Below the pieces are notes generated by a model. That model did not search any database. It was not told where the DNA came from and saw only the letters and a list, made by a program, of their open reading frames with translations. The translations under genes and the position numbers were made by a program. A stretch of 64,000 bases of DNA from CAZAPG01 sp964486935 (GTDB lineage: Bacteria > Chloroflexota > Anaerolineae > 4572-78 > J111): contig CAZAPG010000029.1 of the NCBI GenBank assembly GCA_964486935.1, positions 1-64,000 of the forward strand, read 5' to 3'. Of this stretch, positions 16,692 through 25,924 are shown piece after piece (positions within the stretch are counted from its first letter, which is position 1; each line of letters begins with the position of its first letter).

Positions 16692-17261
16692 ATGGCTGGT
16701 TTAGAATTTCTCCCCCTTACCCCTGAACGGTGGCCCCACCTTGAAGCCCTTTTTGGCGAGCGCGGGGCCACCGGCGGCTGCTGGTGCATGTGGTGGCGCA
16801 TCACGCGGTCCGAGTTTGAGCGGCAAAAAGGCGAGGGCAACAAACAAGCCTTCAAAGCCATTGTCCAGGCCGGCGACCGCATCCCCGGCATTCTGGCCTT
16901 TGAAGCTGGCCGGCCCGTTGGCTGGTGCGCCGTAGCCCCGCGAGAGGAATTTCCGGTGCTCAACCGCTCCCGCACGCTCAAGCCGGTTGACGATACGCCG
17001 GTCTGGTCGGTCAACTGCTTTTTTGTAAACAAAAGCCGCCGCAACCAGGGCTTAACCGTAAAGCTGTTGCAGGCCGCCATTGAATACGTCAGGCAGCAAG
17101 GCGGCCAGGTTGTCGAAGGCTATCCGGTGGAACCCAAAAAAGACGAGATGCCCGCCGTATTCGCCTGGACCGGCTTTGCCTCGGCCTTTCAGCAGGCCGG
17201 CTTTGTTGAGGTCGCCCGCCGCTCGGAAACGCGGCCCATTATGCGATACCATATCGGCTGA
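16692..17261 (+). CDS. GNAT-family N-acetyltransferase
   Basis: The 189-residue protein is a GNAT-type acetyltransferase. It opens with a segment containing GATGGCWCMWWR, a feature of one GNAT subgroup. A beta-strand pair follows (ILAFEAGRPVGWCAVAPRE), then the acetyl-CoA region SVNCFFVNKSRRNQGLTVKLLQAAI. There RRNQG-L stands where the R/QxxGxG/A loop binds the pyrophosphate. It would acetylate an amine or small molecule in the cytoplasm. The acceptor is unknown. AAAGGAGA precedes the ATG. It may share a transcript with the membrane protein upstream. Confidence 0.8.
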   Translation: MAGLEFLPLTPERWPHLEALFGERGATGGCWCMWWRITRSEFERQKGEGNKQAFKAIVQAGDRIPGILAFEAGRPVGWCAVAPREEFPVLNRSRTLKPVDDTPVWSVNCFFVNKSRRNQGLTVKLLQAAIEYVRQQGGQVVEGYPVEPKKDEMPAVFAWTGFASAFQQAGFVEVARRSETRPIMRYHIG

Positions 17262-17262
17262 T

Positions 17263-17291
17263 TTGAATTTACACCCGCCGGCTAGTATAAT
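17263..17291 (+). promoter_or_regulatory. Promoter of the radical SAM gene
   Basis: TTGAAT (17263-17268), 17 bp, TATAAT (17286-17291). Transcription would start near 17298, 35 nt before the ATG at 17333. Confidence 0.6.
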
Positions 17292-17332
17292 CATTTTTTG
17301 CAAACTCTCCTATAAAAATTCCGGCTAGGTGT

Positions 17333-19066
17333 ATGAAACAAAACTATCGCTATATTGACCAGGCTAAAAAAATTGTCGGCCAGGAAGAAGGCGCTGTTAT
17401 AAAAGATTGGGGCGGCAAGCTGCCGGTGGCCCTGGTGTGGCCCAACAGCTACCGGGTCGGCATGAGCAGTTTGGCCCTGCACATTCTTTATCGACTCTTT
17501 AACGACGAGCCGGACGTGGTTTGCGAGCGCGTTTTTTTTGGCGACCAGCACATCCCGGCCCGCAACGAGCCAATCATCTCGCTGGAATCGCAGCGCCCCC
17601 TGGACGAGTTTGCTGCCGTGGCCTTTACCATTTCCTACGAGATGGACTACTTCAACGTGGTCCAAATGCTGCGCCAGGCCGGCTTCCCCCTGTTTACCCA
17701 AGAGCGAGACGAAACCTGGCCGCTGCTCATTGCCGGCGGCCCCGCTGTCTACACCAACCCGGAACCGCTGGCCGACATCTTCGACGCCATTGCCATTGGC
17801 GAGGCCGAAGGCATTTTGCCCCCGCTCATCGACGCCCTGTGGGAAGTTAGCGACGCGCCTCGCCCCGAAGCCTACGCCCGGCTAGCCCGGGTTGACGGCA
17901 TGTACGTTCCCGCGCTCAACCAGGGCAACCAGCCGGTGCCCCGCGTGTGGGTTAAAGATATCGAATCGACGCCCACCGTCACCCAAATCTACTCTAACCG
18001 CACCGAGTTTGGCGACCGCACCCTGATTGAAATTGCGCGCGGCTGTGGCCGGGGCTGTCGCTTTTGTATGGCCGGTTATGTTTACCGCCCCATGCGCGAG
18101 ATGCACCTGGACACCGTACTGGCTGCGGCTCGCCACGGGTTAAAGCACCGCGACCGTATCGGGCTGGTCAGCGCCGCGGTCAGCGACCATAGCTGGATTG
18201 ACCAGATTGCCATCGAGCTGCGCCAAATGGGCGCGCGGCTCACCGCCTCGTCCATGCGGGTAGACCCCATCAGCGAGCCGCTCATCAAAGGGCTGGCCGA
18301 AAGCGGCAACCAAACCCTCACCATCGCCCCCGAGGCCGGCAGCGCGCGCATGCGCAAAGTTATCAACAAGCCCCAGGCCGACGCCCAAATTTTGCATGCC
18401 GTAGAGTTGGCGGCCAAATATAACTTTCCGCAACTCAAAATGTACTTTATGGTCGGCCAACCCACCGAAACCGAAGCCGATGTGGAAGCCATTGCCCAAT
18501 TAACGCTAAAAGCGCGTGAGGCTTTTCCGCGCAACATCGCCATCAACGCCACGCCTTATGTGCCCAAGCCGCACACGGCCTTTCAGTGGGCGGCTATGAT
18601 GCCGGTTGAAACCATTGAAACCCGCATCAAATATTTGCAGGATCGACTCAACCCCAACGGCGTCACCGTGCGCAGCGATAGCCCGGCCTGGGCCGCGGTT
18701 GAGGGGGTGCTGGCTCGAGGAGACCGCCGGTTGGGCCGGGTGCTGGCCCGCATGCGCAAAATCAACCTGCGCGAGTGGCAGCGCGCCCTTGAAGCCGAAG
18801 GGTTGAACCAGGCTGAATTTTTGCGAGAGCGCCAGCTTGATGAAAAATTGCCGTGGGATTCCATCACCACCGGCGTAAGCAAAGCCTTTTTCACCTGGGA
18901 TTTACGCCGGGCCATCCGCGATGAGCTAACTCCGGCCTGCCCGCCGGCCGGCTGCCTTAAATGCAACGCCTGCGATGAGGAGTGGGCTTTGCGCCCCAAT
19001 TATCAAGAGGCGCTTGGCCCCAACATGGGCGCTTACGGAGATAATTTTATTCCGTTACAAATGTAA
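17333..19066 (+). CDS. B12-binding-type radical SAM protein (TIGR03960-like)
   Basis: The 577-residue protein combines an N-terminal region like the B12-binding half of radical SAM proteins (about 30-170, with PNSYRVGMSSLALH and LLIAGGPAVYTNPEPLA) with a radical SAM core (230-480). The iron-sulfur motif is C238-x3-C242-x2-C245 (GCGRGCRFC), followed by APEAGSARMRKVINK and MYFMVGQPTETEAD. A C-terminal region has CPPAGCLKCNAC. This matches the family often placed before a short TIGR03936-type partner linked to tRNA or rRNA modification. That partner is not next to it here. The reaction is unknown. The site before the ATG is weak (AGGTGT). It ends at a shared terminator. Confidence 0.85.
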   Translation: MKQNYRYIDQAKKIVGQEEGAVIKDWGGKLPVALVWPNSYRVGMSSLALHILYRLFNDEPDVVCERVFFGDQHIPARNEPIISLESQRPLDEFAAVAFTISYEMDYFNVVQMLRQAGFPLFTQERDETWPLLIAGGPAVYTNPEPLADIFDAIAIGEAEGILPPLIDALWEVSDAPRPEAYARLARVDGMYVPALNQGNQPVPRVWVKDIESTPTVTQIYSNRTEFGDRTLIEIARGCGRGCRFCMAGYVYRPMREMHLDTVLAAARHGLKHRDRIGLVSAAVSDHSWIDQIAIELRQMGARLTASSMRVDPISEPLIKGLAESGNQTLTIAPEAGSARMRKVINKPQADAQILHAVELAAKYNFPQLKMYFMVGQPTETEADVEAIAQLTLKAREAFPRNIAINATPYVPKPHTAFQWAAMMPVETIETRIKYLQDRLNPNGVTVRSDSPAWAAVEGVLARGDRRLGRVLARMRKINLREWQRALEAEGLNQAEFLRERQLDEKLPWDSITTGVSKAFFTWDLRRAIRDELTPACPPAGCLKCNACDEEWALRPNYQEALGPNMGAYGDNFIPLQM

Positions 19067-19076
19067 CGCGGCAAAA

Positions 19077-19108
19077 TAAAAAAACCGCCTCTTGTTGGGC
19101 GGTTTTTT
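19077..19108. terminator. Bidirectional terminator between convergent genes
   Basis: AAAACCGCC (19081-19089) pairs with GGCGGTTTT (19098-19106), with a T-run on the right and an A-run on the left. It serves both the radical SAM gene and the minus-strand roadblock gene. Confidence 0.9.
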
Positions 19109-19132
19109 GTTGCTTCAAACAATTGCCGGCGG

Positions 19133-19501
19133 CTAAACCAGCTTGGTTAAATCTTCGGCGGCGCGTTTCATGTCCAAAAAGATTAACCCCAATTTTGCAT
19201 CGCCTCGAGCCAGGGCGGTGAGTACGGCTTCCTCGCCAATTGACATTAGAATAACATAGCCGTGATTGCCACGAATGTAAACCTGGTCCAAAACACCGCG
19301 TCCCAGTTCGCTGGCAATTCGCTCGCCCAGGGAGAGCATGGCCGCCGACATGGCCGAAACGCGATCTTCTTCAACATCGGCCGGAAGGGAGGACGCCATA
19401 ATTAACCCGTCCACGCTAACCACAGCCGAGGCTTCAATATCGGCGGTTGCGGCCTGCAAGTCCCGTAAACGGGCTACCATTTGCTCAGTGCGAGATGCCA
19501 T
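19133..19501 (-). CDS. Roadblock/LC7 domain protein
   Basis: The 122-residue protein is a single roadblock/LC7 domain: AVVSVDGLIMASSLP, then a central helix and the strand HGYVILMSIGEEAVLTALA, ending with GLIFLDMKRAAEDL. Bacterial members such as MglB act as dimers that control small GTPases or organise signalling complexes. No MglA-type GTPase gene lies next to it, so its partner is elsewhere. AAGGAG precedes the ATG, and a strong promoter (19547-19575) lies just upstream. The gene is monocistronic. Confidence 0.88.
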   Translation of the reverse strand: MASRTEQMVARLRDLQAATADIEASAVVSVDGLIMASSLPADVEEDRVSAMSAAMLSLGERIASELGRGVLDQVYIRGNHGYVILMSIGEEAVLTALARGDAKLGLIFLDMKRAAEDLTKLV

Positions 19502-19546
19502 TGCTTTTTATGTCTCCTTTGTTACGTAATCCTTAAGGCTGAAAAC

Positions 19547-19575
19547 ATAATAACACAAGTAAAAAACTCTGTCAA
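19547..19575 (-). promoter_or_regulatory. Promoter of the roadblock gene
   Basis: On the minus strand, TTGACA (19575-19570), 17 bp, TATTAT (19552-19547). The -35 is perfect. Confidence 0.7.
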
Positions 19576-19780
19576 TGTGATTGCAAGCGGCTATCTGATT
19601 GCCGTGTTGCCTGATCAGATGACATAAGTGGGGGTTTTTGTTGGGTAATTATCATTGATTTTTACTGCATCCCTAAATCGTTAAGGGTTATGTTTATAAG
19701 TGGGGAGAAAAACCCTTTTTTTAGCAAGCCATCGTCAAATACAACTTCTCTATTATGGGGTAATTTACACCAAAATTGGC

Positions 19781-21913
19781 CTAGGTTTGATTGGCTTCCC
19801 ATTCAAAAAAAGCCTCCAGTACCCGCCGGAAGAGTGGCGCCGCCATTTTTGAACCTTCGCCGGCTTCTTCTAGCAACACGGCAATGGCCACTCTGGCTTC
19901 ACCGGCGGGAGCATAGCCGGCAAACCAGGCGTGCGGTTCCTCGCGGCCCGATTCGGCGGTGCCGGTTTTGCCGGCCACAGTGTACGAGATGCCTTCAAAC
20001 GCCTGGCGAGCCGTGCCTCGCGCTCCGCTGGTAATTTCTTCCAGGCTGCCGCGAATGAGCGCCAGATTCTCCGGGGAGATGGGCAGGGTGGCTGTCACCT
20101 CTGGCTCAAAAATTTGCTCGGTTCCATCAACCCGCACAATCCGGTCAACCACGCGCGGGCGGATTAATTGGCCGCCATTGCTAATGGTGGCCAGCAAGCG
20201 GGCAATTTGCAGCGGCGTAACCAGCACAAACCCCTGGCCAATTGCCGAGTTGACGGCATCGCCGGCAAAGAGCGGTTCGTTGAAGTTGGCAAGCTTCCAG
20301 GCGTTATCGGGCATAACGCCGCCGCTTTCCGATACGCCCAAAATATTGGTGGGCGAACCTACGCCAAACGCGCGCGCCCAATCGGGCAGGGTTTGGGGGT
20401 CGTGCTGGTGCAGAGCCAGGCCAACCTCGTAAAAAACCACGTTGCAACTTTGGGTCAGGCCGTCTATCAGGCTAATTCTGCCGTGGCCGTTTTCCAGCCA
20501 GCAGCTTTTTTCAAATTCCTGGCCCAGCCCGCGCCATTTGCCGGTACAGACAAAGGTATCGGTTGGTTTTAGCTCCATGGTTTCCAGGGCGGCTGTCAGG
20601 CTGATAATTTTAAAGATAGAGCCGGCGGGGTAAAGACCCTGGGTTGCCCGGCTGACCAGCGGGCGGTCCTCGTTGGTGTATAATTTGGCCCAGGCATCGA
20701 CATCAAACCCAACGGTAAATACGGCAGGCTTAAAGCGGGGGTAGGTGGCCATAGCATAAACGCCGCCCGTGTGCGGGTCCATTACTACTATAGCGCCGCG
20801 CTGCTGGCCCAGCAACCGCTCAACAGTGGCCTGAAATACCGTATCGAAGGTTAACACTACGCTACTGCCCGCCCGCGACTCAACCGAGGCTATCTCTGAA
20901 AGCACCTGGCGCGATGGGGCCGGGGCCAGCGTTACCAACCGGCCGCCGCGCTGGCCGGCCAGCTCCGGTTCGGCCCAGGCTTCCACGCCGCTCAGGCCAA
21001 CCAGTTCATCCCCCTGATAGCCCCTGGCCTGGTATTCCTGCTGGCGGCCCGCCGGAATCGGCCCCATATAGCCGATGATGTGGGCTGCCGTGGCGCCATC
21101 GTTGTAGGTGCGCACGGTTCTGGCCCTGCGGTCTACACCGGGCAAATTGTTGAGCAGGTTGTCGTATTCTAAACTGGTTTCAAAGGTAATGTCGGCAACA
21201 GGCACAAACCAATCGGGCCGGGCCGAGGCAATACTGTTGACAATTTTCTCCGGGCTGACTCTGGTGATGCGAGCAATGTTTTCAACCACCACATCCTGGT
21301 TTTGGATGTATTGAGGAATGATGCCTACGGTAACCATTTGCCCCTGCGTGGCCAGAGCGTGAAAGTTTCTATCGTAAATATCGCCGCGAGTGGGTTGCTG
21401 GCTCACAAAAGTCAGGGTTACGCCCTCGCCCAATTGAGGCAGAATCAGGGTAGGCTGCCACTCAACGGCCCAGCGGCCATCAACAAACCGAAGCTGCAAC
21501 TGGTTATCGGCCTGAATGGGGCCAAACAGCGATGTTTGCCAGGTGGCTTTGAAGGTGGCCGCGGCCTGATCAAAATTGTGCAGCAGCGATTGAATTTGGG
21601 TGTCTACCTGCTCAACCGTGGCAGTGGTGAGGACTCGCTGGTATCTTTCTTGAAATTGCGCCTGGCTTAACCGCTGCTGCGACTCTGGAGTGAGCAGCCG
21701 GTACATCGTATCGTAATTGCCGGTATGCCAGGCTGTTAGGTAGGCTTGAACGACAGCATCGGCGCTGGGCAAGGGCGTTGGGGTAGGAGAAGGCGCGGGC
21801 GTGGCCGTTGGCTGCCGGTTGATGGATAGCAAATCTGACGAGCAGCCGGCCAGCAGCAGGGTTAACCCCAAACTTTTCAAAAATATACGGCGCGATACTT
21901 TTGGGTTGGGCAT
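19781..21913 (-). CDS. Class B penicillin-binding protein, lipoprotein, MecA-like layout
   Basis: This 710-residue transpeptidase cross-links peptidoglycan outside the membrane. A signal peptide with SRRIFLK and lipobox LLAGC (C24) implies a lipid anchor instead of the usual membrane helix. A Thr/Pro-rich linker (33-50) leads to an NTF2-like domain (about 50-155), then a PBP dimer domain (165-330). The transpeptidase domain has SxxK at S432-K435 (AGSIFKII), SxN at S489-N491 (SCN) and KTG at 649-651. The NTF2-dimer-transpeptidase order is that of MecA/PBP2a and PBP3-like enzymes. Whether beta-lactam affinity is low cannot be told. It is monocistronic. Confidence 0.9.
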   Translation of the reverse strand: MPNPKVSRRIFLKSLGLTLLLAGCSSDLLSINRQPTATPAPSPTPTPLPSADAVVQAYLTAWHTGNYDTMYRLLTPESQQRLSQAQFQERYQRVLTTATVEQVDTQIQSLLHNFDQAAATFKATWQTSLFGPIQADNQLQLRFVDGRWAVEWQPTLILPQLGEGVTLTFVSQQPTRGDIYDRNFHALATQGQMVTVGIIPQYIQNQDVVVENIARITRVSPEKIVNSIASARPDWFVPVADITFETSLEYDNLLNNLPGVDRRARTVRTYNDGATAAHIIGYMGPIPAGRQQEYQARGYQGDELVGLSGVEAWAEPELAGQRGGRLVTLAPAPSRQVLSEIASVESRAGSSVVLTFDTVFQATVERLLGQQRGAIVVMDPHTGGVYAMATYPRFKPAVFTVGFDVDAWAKLYTNEDRPLVSRATQGLYPAGSIFKIISLTAALETMELKPTDTFVCTGKWRGLGQEFEKSCWLENGHGRISLIDGLTQSCNVVFYEVGLALHQHDPQTLPDWARAFGVGSPTNILGVSESGGVMPDNAWKLANFNEPLFAGDAVNSAIGQGFVLVTPLQIARLLATISNGGQLIRPRVVDRIVRVDGTEQIFEPEVTATLPISPENLALIRGSLEEITSGARGTARQAFEGISYTVAGKTGTAESGREEPHAWFAGYAPAGEARVAIAVLLEEAGEGSKMAAPLFRRVLEAFFEWEANQT

Positions 21914-22243
21914 GTAAAAATTATAGCATCAACTGAATATGCTGTAAAAATTTGCGAGTCGAATTATTATGGTAAACCACAATATATAGTATGGTATTGG
22001 GTTATAGTGGGTGTATATAGGGTTATTTGGGGTTGGAAGGCGATACTTATACCCGGCGATGGATTATCAGGCTTATGGCGACTTCCAAGAAACACGCTGT
22101 TTCTGGCCCAATGAAGACCTCAAAGGTTTTAGAAACCTTTGAGGTCTGGAGTAGCTCATAAGTAAAATATCCTAATGTAAATATGAACATTAAGAACGTT
22201 TTATGGTATTATATGAACAAGCCTGATTCCATAATCACCCAAC
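21914..22243. other. Intergenic region between divergent PBP and GAF/PP2C genes
   Basis: No gene is seen. It contains an NrdR-box-like sequence at 21977-21992, two palindromic repeats (22085-22146) and a TATTAT -10 near 22207 that could drive the GAF/PP2C gene. Confidence 0.4.
22085..22146. repeat. Two adjacent palindromic repeats
   Basis: AGAAAC/GTTTCT forms a small hairpin at 22087-22104. Then GACCTCAAAGGTTT (22116-22129) is followed, after a 3-nt loop, by its perfect 14-bp complement (22133-22146). No T-run follows, so these look like REP-type elements and not terminators. Confidence 0.7.
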
Positions 22244-25200
22244 ATGAATAGACTCTCTATTCTTTTAATTGAAAACGAAATTGCCACCACTGCCGAAGTT
22301 GTCTCGACCCTAGGGCAACATTTAGACAGTTACACTTTAACAATTGCCAGAGATATTGTTGAAGCGATTAAAGAGGCCAAACCCGCCGACGTTATTTTGT
22401 TAAGCGTTTCTCGCCTGGCCGGTAACGCCCCCGGCAGGGTATCTGCGCTGGTTGCCCATTACCCAGAAGCGCCAATCACTCTGCTTGTCCCCGCCCCGGC
22501 TCAAACACCCGACACCGAGGCTATCATCCTGGAGGCGCTGGCGCAAGGGGCAGGCGATTATATCTTACTTACTAAAGCGGGGTTGCTGGCCTTAGGCCGG
22601 CGGCTGATGGCCCGGCAAAAGCTGCCGGCGCATTCAATCTCTATCAGTAATTTGTTATGCCAGGCCATTTCCGGCGATACTTCTGATATTGGCATGCAGC
22701 TTATTAGCGCCAAAGAGCATCGGGTAAAAGCCTGGAATAAAGCGACCGAAGTCTATTTTGGCGTTGACCGGAGCCAGATTATTGGCCGCACCGTAAATGA
22801 GCTGCCCCTCTCTACAAATAATCTCAGCCGCATCAAAGATATTTTAGACCACATTCACGCGGTCAACGAGCCTTTTTTTATCCCTGTTTACCCCCTCGAA
22901 GGCGTAGATTCGCGTTGGGTGCATGTGCATGTCTACCCAATTGCCGACAACATTCTCCAACAAACCGATGAGCCACTGACCGATGTGTGCATTATCAGCA
23001 CCAAAGTTCCCGACCTGACCGGCCTCGACAGCGAAAATGTTTTCTACAATCAAGAACTGCAAACCCTGCTTGAAACCAACCGCGAAATTTCGGGCCAGCT
23101 AGAGCTAAACGCCACCCTTGAAAAAGTGGTGGAGCAAACCAAAACCCTGCTGTACGGCGATAATTGTCAAATTTATTTTTTAGAAAAAGACAATCAAACC
23201 CTGCGCCTGGTCCGCGCCCTTGGCCCCCTGGCCGATAAACTGGCTAAAGCCCCAATCAAAATGGGGCAGGGTGTTTTGGGCGAAATTGCCGCTTCGGGCA
23301 AGGCAACCGTTTACAATTCTGTCGGCTCCAAAAGCGAAATCCCCTACCCCAAAGATACGCACCTGCTGTGCGCGCCCCTTACTGCGCTCAAGGGCACAAT
23401 GGGGCTGGTAGTGGTCAACCGCCGGCGCCTGCCCTTTACCCACGACGACCTGCGCTTTTTTGAAAGCCTGGTTCAGCAAGCCTCATCTGCTATTAACAAC
23501 GCTCGCCTCTTTGAAGAAACCTCGCGCAGCTTAAGCGAGCTGGCCACCCTGTACGAGGCCAGCATTGCCATTTCTACGCATTGGGACGACCAGGATGTGC
23601 TCAACACGCTTATCCGGCAAATGGTTCACGCTATCGACGTTACCAGGGGTTTTATTGCCAGTTGGAGCAAAGAGGATAACATCGGCTTTATCGAGGCCGA
23701 ATTTTCGCTTGGTGAAACCGCGCCGCCAGAAAACCGGCTTCACCAAACTATTGACCTGGCGCAGCGGCCTGTGCTGCAAAATATGGTTTATCAGCAGCGG
23801 CCAATATTTTTGCACCGCAACAATCCCAACCTCAATCCGGCCGAACGCGAAGTTATGGCGCAGGCAGGTTGCCTGTCTCGGTTGATTATGCCCCTGATGA
23901 CCAAAGGCGAAACCATCGGCTGGATAGAGTTATGGGAAACCCGTTACGAGCACACCTTTACCGCCGATGAAGTACGCATGAGCCGCGCCCTGGCCAGCCA
24001 AATTGCGGTAGCTCTGCAAAATACTCAATACCTGCAACAAACCCAACAAACGCTAGAAGAAACAACCGCTCTCTATCGCGTGGCCAGCGCGCTGGCTACC
24101 CTGCAAGATACCCAAACCATCATGAGCATTGTTTTGCAAGAGTATTTGCAGGCGCTCAACCTGAAACAAGGCAGCGTGGTTATTTTTGATTACGCAACCA
24201 AAGTAGGCATTGTCAAAGCCCACATCAAAGACGACCAGCCGGGGCGCCGCCCCGAGACCCTGGCCGATGAGTCGCCCCAAAATGGCCAGGCATACCGGGT
24301 GTTGGAGGGTCGCCAAATTCCACTGCAAAACAACGCGGTTTATGAACGATTGATGAGAACCGGCCAGGCGGTAATCATTGATGACACCCAGGCAAAATGG
24401 CTTACAGACAAACCCCACTTTGTTAAAAATGTAGAAATTCCGCCAGTCGGCGGCTGGGGCGACCCCAGGGCGTTTTCCATTCTGGTAATCCCCATCAAAA
24501 TCAGGGCAGAAACCGTAGGCGCGCTGGTGGCCGAAAATACGCGCCACAACCGGCCCTTTAGCCGCTGGGTAATTTCGCTGGGGCAAGCTATGGCCGACCA
24601 GCTTGGCATAGGCTTGCAAAACGTGGAACTGTACGAGGCCGAATTTCGCCGCCGCGAGCAGGCCGAAACCCTGCGCGAAGTTTCTTCAATTGTCAGTTCC
24701 AGCCTTAATCTTAACGAAGTGTTGGAGCGAATTTTAAGCCAACTGGCGCGAGTGGTTAAATATGATAGCGCCGCCATTCAATTGATTACCGGCAACCGGC
24801 GGCGCATCATTGCCGGACGCGGCTTTCCCAACCCTAAGGATGTCATCGGCAAAACATTTCCAACAAGCGATTACGATGAACCGGGGATGATGGCCATTAA
24901 CGCCCGCCAGCCGCTGGTATACGGCAACATTACCGATATTTACTCTCATTTTAGAGACCCCGTTCCCGAACTCATCAAATCTTGGATGGGGGTTCCCTTG
25001 ATTGCGCGGGATAAAGCCATTGGCCTGATTAGCATTGATAATTCCGAACCTAACGCCTACAGCGACGAAGACGTGCAGTTAGCTGTAGCCTTTGCCAACC
25101 AGGCCGCCATTGCCATTGAAAACGCCCGCCTGTATGAAATTGAGGTGCGCGAAATTGAGCGCGAGCTTGAAATTGCCCATCAAATTCAATCAACCCTGCT

Positions 25201-25924
25201 GCCCCAGGCCACGCCCCAAATTCCCGGCCTGGATATTGTGGGCCGCATTATCCCGGCCCGGCAGGTTGGCGGCGATTTCTTTCACTTTTTCTCTAACGGC
25301 CCGGACCAGCTAGGCGTAGCCATTGGCGATGTCAGCGGCAAGGGAATTCCGGCGGCCTTGTATATGGCTGCCGGCATCACCGCCATCGACGCCCAGGTAG
25401 GCAGCGATATGATGCCCGGCGACTTGCTCAACAACCTCAACAAAATGCTCTACAACCGGCTGCGAGAAAATAAAATGAACATCGCCCTGCAAATTGCCAC
25501 CTTCATTCCCCTGCCCTCGCCCGATAATAAACGCTCCCAACAAGAAGCGCGGGGCAGCATTATGACCGTAGCCAGCGCCGGGATGATTGCCCCTATCGGC
25601 GCTACCGAACACGGCTGCCGTTATTTGCCCGTTAGCGGCTTACCCCTGGGGGTGTTACCCTCATCTGAGCAAATTTACAATGACGACGTGTTTCTGCTTG
25701 ACCCCTTTACCACCATCATCTTTACCAGCGATGGCATTGTTGAAGCCCAAAATGAAGTCGGGGAATTGTTTGGCTTTGAACGGCTTGAAAAGGCCATTTT
25801 ACAAATTGTCGCTAAACGCAATGCCAGCGTCATTGCCGACTATATCATCGCCGCTACCCAAAAGTTTGTGGGCAAAACCGAGCAGCACGACGACATGACC
25901 GTGGTGGTGGTGGTCAAAAAGTAA
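22244..25924 (+). CDS. Multi-GAF PP2C (SpoIIE/RsbU-type) phosphatase with degenerate receiver
   Basis: The 1226-residue protein is a large cytoplasmic sensor phosphatase. Residues 1-125 look like a receiver domain, but the phospho-acceptor position is Ser (S54 in VILLSVSR), so it is probably not phosphorylated. A PAS-like domain (about 135-260) and four GAF domains (about 270-410, 425-600, 610-810, 815-965) follow. The C-terminal SpoIIE-type PP2C domain starts after a coiled segment (EIERELEIAHQIQSTLLPQ). Its metal ligands lie in VGGDFFHF, GDVSGKGIPAALYM and HDDMTVVVV. It should dephosphorylate a serine of an anti-anti-sigma or similar protein in response to ligands bound by GAF domains. No STAS partner is adjacent. 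No ribosome site is seen. Confidence 0.9.
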   Translation: MNRLSILLIENEIATTAEVVSTLGQHLDSYTLTIARDIVEAIKEAKPADVILLSVSRLAGNAPGRVSALVAHYPEAPITLLVPAPAQTPDTEAIILEALAQGAGDYILLTKAGLLALGRRLMARQKLPAHSISISNLLCQAISGDTSDIGMQLISAKEHRVKAWNKATEVYFGVDRSQIIGRTVNELPLSTNNLSRIKDILDHIHAVNEPFFIPVYPLEGVDSRWVHVHVYPIADNILQQTDEPLTDVCIISTKVPDLTGLDSENVFYNQELQTLLETNREISGQLELNATLEKVVEQTKTLLYGDNCQIYFLEKDNQTLRLVRALGPLADKLAKAPIKMGQGVLGEIAASGKATVYNSVGSKSEIPYPKDTHLLCAPLTALKGTMGLVVVNRRRLPFTHDDLRFFESLVQQASSAINNARLFEETSRSLSELATLYEASIAISTHWDDQDVLNTLIRQMVHAIDVTRGFIASWSKEDNIGFIEAEFSLGETAPPENRLHQTIDLAQRPVLQNMVYQQRPIFLHRNNPNLNPAEREVMAQAGCLSRLIMPLMTKGETIGWIELWETRYEHTFTADEVRMSRALASQIAVALQNTQYLQQTQQTLEETTALYRVASALATLQDTQTIMSIVLQEYLQALNLKQGSVVIFDYATKVGIVKAHIKDDQPGRRPETLADESPQNGQAYRVLEGRQIPLQNNAVYERLMRTGQAVIIDDTQAKWLTDKPHFVKNVEIPPVGGWGDPRAFSILVIPIKIRAETVGALVAENTRHNRPFSRWVISLGQAMADQLGIGLQNVELYEAEFRRREQAETLREVSSIVSSSLNLNEVLERILSQLARVVKYDSAAIQLITGNRRRIIAGRGFPNPKDVIGKTFPTSDYDEPGMMAINARQPLVYGNITDIYSHFRDPVPELIKSWMGVPLIARDKAIGLISIDNSEPNAYSDEDVQLAVAFANQAAIAIENARLYEIEVREIERELEIAHQIQSTLLPQATPQIPGLDIVGRIIPARQVGGDFFHFFSNGPDQLGVAIGDVSGKGIPAALYMAAGITAIDAQVGSDMMPGDLLNNLNKMLYNRLRENKMNIALQIATFIPLPSPDNKRSQQEARGSIMTVASAGMIAPIGATEHGCRYLPVSGLPLGVLPSSEQIYNDDVFLLDPFTTIIFTSDGIVEAQNEVGELFGFERLEKAILQIVAKRNASVIADYIIAATQKFVGKTEQHDDMTVVVVVKK

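Noticed and set aside
22116..22146. Terminator hairpin
   Set aside because: The 14-bp stem is perfect but lacks a T-run on either side and lies between divergent genes.
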